Below, one piece after another: positions 30,709 to 32,454 of a stretch of 32,454 nt of DNA; position 1 is the first letter of the stretch, and every line of letters begins with the position of its first letter. The translations under genes and the position numbers were made by a program. Below the pieces are notes generated by a model. The model ran no database searches, was not told the DNA's origin, and worked only from the letters and a program-made list of their open reading frames with translations. Location: contig CALHZJ010000011.1 in NCBI GenBank assembly GCA_938041005.1, forward strand, positions 1-32,454, given 5' to 3'. Origin of the DNA: an uncultured Candidatus Saccharibacteria bacterium (GTDB lineage Bacteria > Patescibacteriota > Saccharimonadia > Saccharimonadales > Saccharimonadaceae).

Positions 30709-32454
30709 CTACACCGCTCCGTAGCCGCCGATTGGTGAATCTGACGGTTTTATTTGTTGTGATACAGGATTTGTATTGATCAAATTATACTCGGTATCGC
30801 TAGCCTGAATCTGGATGTGAACGTGATTTTGTCCAGCAAAGAATAATCCTTGCCCAACTGGGAAATTGGCTAGTCGTTTCTGCTCTTCATCTGTCAATTT
30901 AAACACTTGCGCCAAAACGTCAACGGCGCTGGCGGACTGTTTCAAAAGTAGCTGCATTGAGGAGTTGGAAACGATCGCACGACCCATTTTACTTCCGACG
31001 AAGTCTTCTACATCCTGTGTGATAGTCGTTAAGCCTAATTGATATTTGCGGGCGCGCTTGGCTAATGAGAATAAGAAGTTGGCAGAATCGTCATATTTCA
31101 TCAATTGCCAAGCCTCGTCAACAATCAGCATACGTTTCCTCTGGTCGGTACGCGTAATATTCCAGATGTGATTCAGAACAATATACATCGCCGTTGGTCG
31201 CAGTTCATCTTCCAAGTCGCGAATGTTAAAGACAACCATATTATTATTAATATCAATATTACTCTGTTGCGAGAATATTCCCGCAAACGTTCCAGAGGTA
31301 AACTTGCGGAGTCGCTGAGCCAGACTTGGGCCAGTTCCGCCCATATGAAGCAAAGTGTCGTATAAGTCGGAAATCGTCGGTGGCGTAGAATTGTGTGTTA
31401 GTGGATCCGAAGTAATACCAACGCGTGCGTAAGTGTCGATTAATGCTTGATCAATGTCGGCTTCTTCTGCTGGTGATAGTCCTGCTACGACTTGTCCGCC
31501 AGCCCCTACTCCTGCACCGCCCAGCATTTGCCTGAGTAGTCCGTGTAACGTAACTAAGTTAGCACGCAGTGCGTCATCTGCCTCATCAGTATCAATAACA
31601 CGCGGCAAATCAAACGGATTGATTCTCGTGTCGCTACTTAAGCTCAATCGAATATAGCTGCCGCCAACTGCGTCGCATAGTTTTTGGTACTCATTTTCTG
31701 GGTCAATAATCACAATATCAGCCCCGACCATCATACTTCTTAAAGCTTCCAACTTAACGGTAAATGATTTACCAGCACCAGACTTAGCAAACACGACCAT
31801 ATTGGCGTTTTCCAGAGAGAATCTGTCAAAAATCACCAAGCCATTATTATGCATATTAATTCCGTAAAGCACGCCCTTATTGTCCGTTAAATCGGCTGAA
31901 GTGAATGGGAAGCTGGTTGAAATTGCGCCAGTATTCATGTTGCGGCGAATCTGTAGTTCATCGGTCAATTGTGGAATAGAGCTATTCAATCCCTGTTCCT
32001 GCTGGCTGGAAGCCACTTTTGAGAACACCAATTGCTGACCAAAAATAGTTTCAATTTTATGCTGGATAAAATTCAATTCATCCAAGCTGTCGGCGTAAAG
32101 CGTAATATATAAGCCATAGCGGAAGAATTTTTCCTCGCCAATCTGCAATTGGTCGCGCAATTCTTCGGCGTCTTGCAAAGCCGCTTCCAAGCCTGGATCG
32201 CGCACCTTTCCCTTTTCCATGTTTATATTCATGGTTGCTTCCAGCTGAGTAACTTTTTTGCGCAGGTTATTCAGGACAATTTGCGTATCGACTGGATAAA
32301 TAAACATACTAATATCCAGCACTTCATCGATGTTAATAATTGAGCTAAGCCAGCCGGTGTAGATTTGACGAGGATAGCCATAAACATACATTGTGCGGCC
32401 ATATTTTGAGCCAAGTCGAAAATGGTCAGAATGAAGCTCAATACTACTTGGCGC
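30709..32454 (-). CDS. VirB4/TraC-like type IV secretion ATPase (5' end outside window)
   Basis: The reading frame stays open to the right edge, so the true start is outside and 581 residues are visible. The internal ATG at 32391 is not the start: the 21 codons before it continue the VirB4-like strand pattern HFRLGSKYGRTMYVYGYP. Walker A AKSGAGKS lies about 225 residues into the visible part, Walker B is RMLIVDEAW further on, and TTITQDVEDF and the NSSMQLLLKQS stretch match the VirB4/TraC C-terminal RecA-like fold. It powers a type IV secretion or conjugation-like channel at the inner membrane face. It leads into the 1003-aa channel/peptidase gene after 17 nt. Confidence 0.92.
   Translation of the reverse strand, partial: APSSIELHSDHFRLGSKYGRTMYVYGYPRQIYTGWLSSIINIDEVLDISMFIYPVDTQIVLNNLRKKVTQLEATMNINMEKGKVRDPGLEAALQDAEELRDQLQIGEEKFFRYGLYITLYADSLDELNFIQHKIETIFGQQLVFSKVASSQQEQGLNSSIPQLTDELQIRRNMNTGAISTSFPFTSADLTDNKGVLYGINMHNNGLVIFDRFSLENANMVVFAKSGAGKSFTVKLEALRSMMVGADIVIIDPENEYQKLCDAVGGSYIRLSLSSDTRINPFDLPRVIDTDEADDALRANLVTLHGLLRQMLGGAGVGAGGQVVAGLSPAEEADIDQALIDTYARVGITSDPLTHNSTPPTISDLYDTLLHMGGTGPSLAQRLRKFTSGTFAGIFSQQSNIDINNNMVVFNIRDLEDELRPTAMYIVLNHIWNITRTDQRKRMLIVDEAWQLMKYDDSANFLFSLAKRARKYQLGLTTITQDVEDFVGSKMGRAIVSNSSMQLLLKQSASAVDVLAQVFKLTDEEQKRLANFPVGQGLFFAGQNHVHIQIQASDTEYNLINTNPVSQQIKPSDSPIGGYGAV

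Noticed and set aside
32389..32391. ATG at 32391 as the virB4 start
   Set aside because: The frame is open to the window edge and the residues before it fit the VirB4 N-terminal pattern, so this is an internal Met.

Overview
This window is an AT-rich stretch of a small bacterial chromosome around the replication origin. The order yidC-jag, rnpA, rpmH, oriC, dnaA, dnaN is visible. Next to it is a reduced type IV secretion-like operon (VirB4 ATPase, a membrane protein with a C-terminal M15 peptidase, a lytic transglycosylase/NlpC-type protein), and a large block of sugar-nucleotide, glycosyltransferase and polysaccharide-export genes. These gene types, the very tight packing and the leaderless promoters fit a host-associated Patescibacteria/CPR genome, most likely Candidatus Saccharibacteria (TM7). 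This assignment comes from gene content alone. TGA is read as a stop (end of the gene at 13517..14101), so there is no sign of the Gracilibacteria/SR1 code.

Layout. 1-9.35 kb is a surface-glycan region: the tail of a GT4 enzyme, manC, a TIM-barrel sugar isomerase, a small SDR epimerase, a 704-aa membrane protein, and a four-gene minus-strand operon (membrane protein, FAD oxidoreductase, GtrB-like GT2, soluble GT2). 9.4-15.2 kb has a GT2-GT4 fusion, a two-gene exported unit (194-aa anchored protein and a 652-aa lysozyme-fold plus Ig-repeat protein), and another GT2. 15.2-20.9 kb has the Wzm/Wzt polysaccharide ABC exporter, two GT4 enzymes, a GtrB-like GT2 and a GtrA-like flippase. 20.85-25.7 kb is the conserved origin region. 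25.7-32.4 kb is the secretion operon, transcribed head-on toward the origin; the virB4 gene runs off the right edge.

Working model: ManC supplies GDP-mannose, the isomerase and epimerase tailor sugars, and the GT2/GT4 enzymes build a lipid-linked glycan on the inner face. Wzm/Wzt and GtrA/GtrB move glycan or lipid-linked sugar across the membrane, where GT-C-like membrane proteins could transfer it. The secretion operon carries two different wall-cutting domains, as expected for a machine that must cross its own or a host cell wall.

The most striking pattern is regulatory. Six genes have a -10 box exactly 7 nt before an ATG, so transcription should begin at or next to the start codon, giving leaderless mRNAs. 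Downstream operon genes instead often carry clear Shine-Dalgarno sites. No stretch over 300 bases lacks a gene; the largest gaps are the two DnaA-box regions flanking dnaA. I saw no tRNA, rRNA, CRISPR array or insertion sequence.
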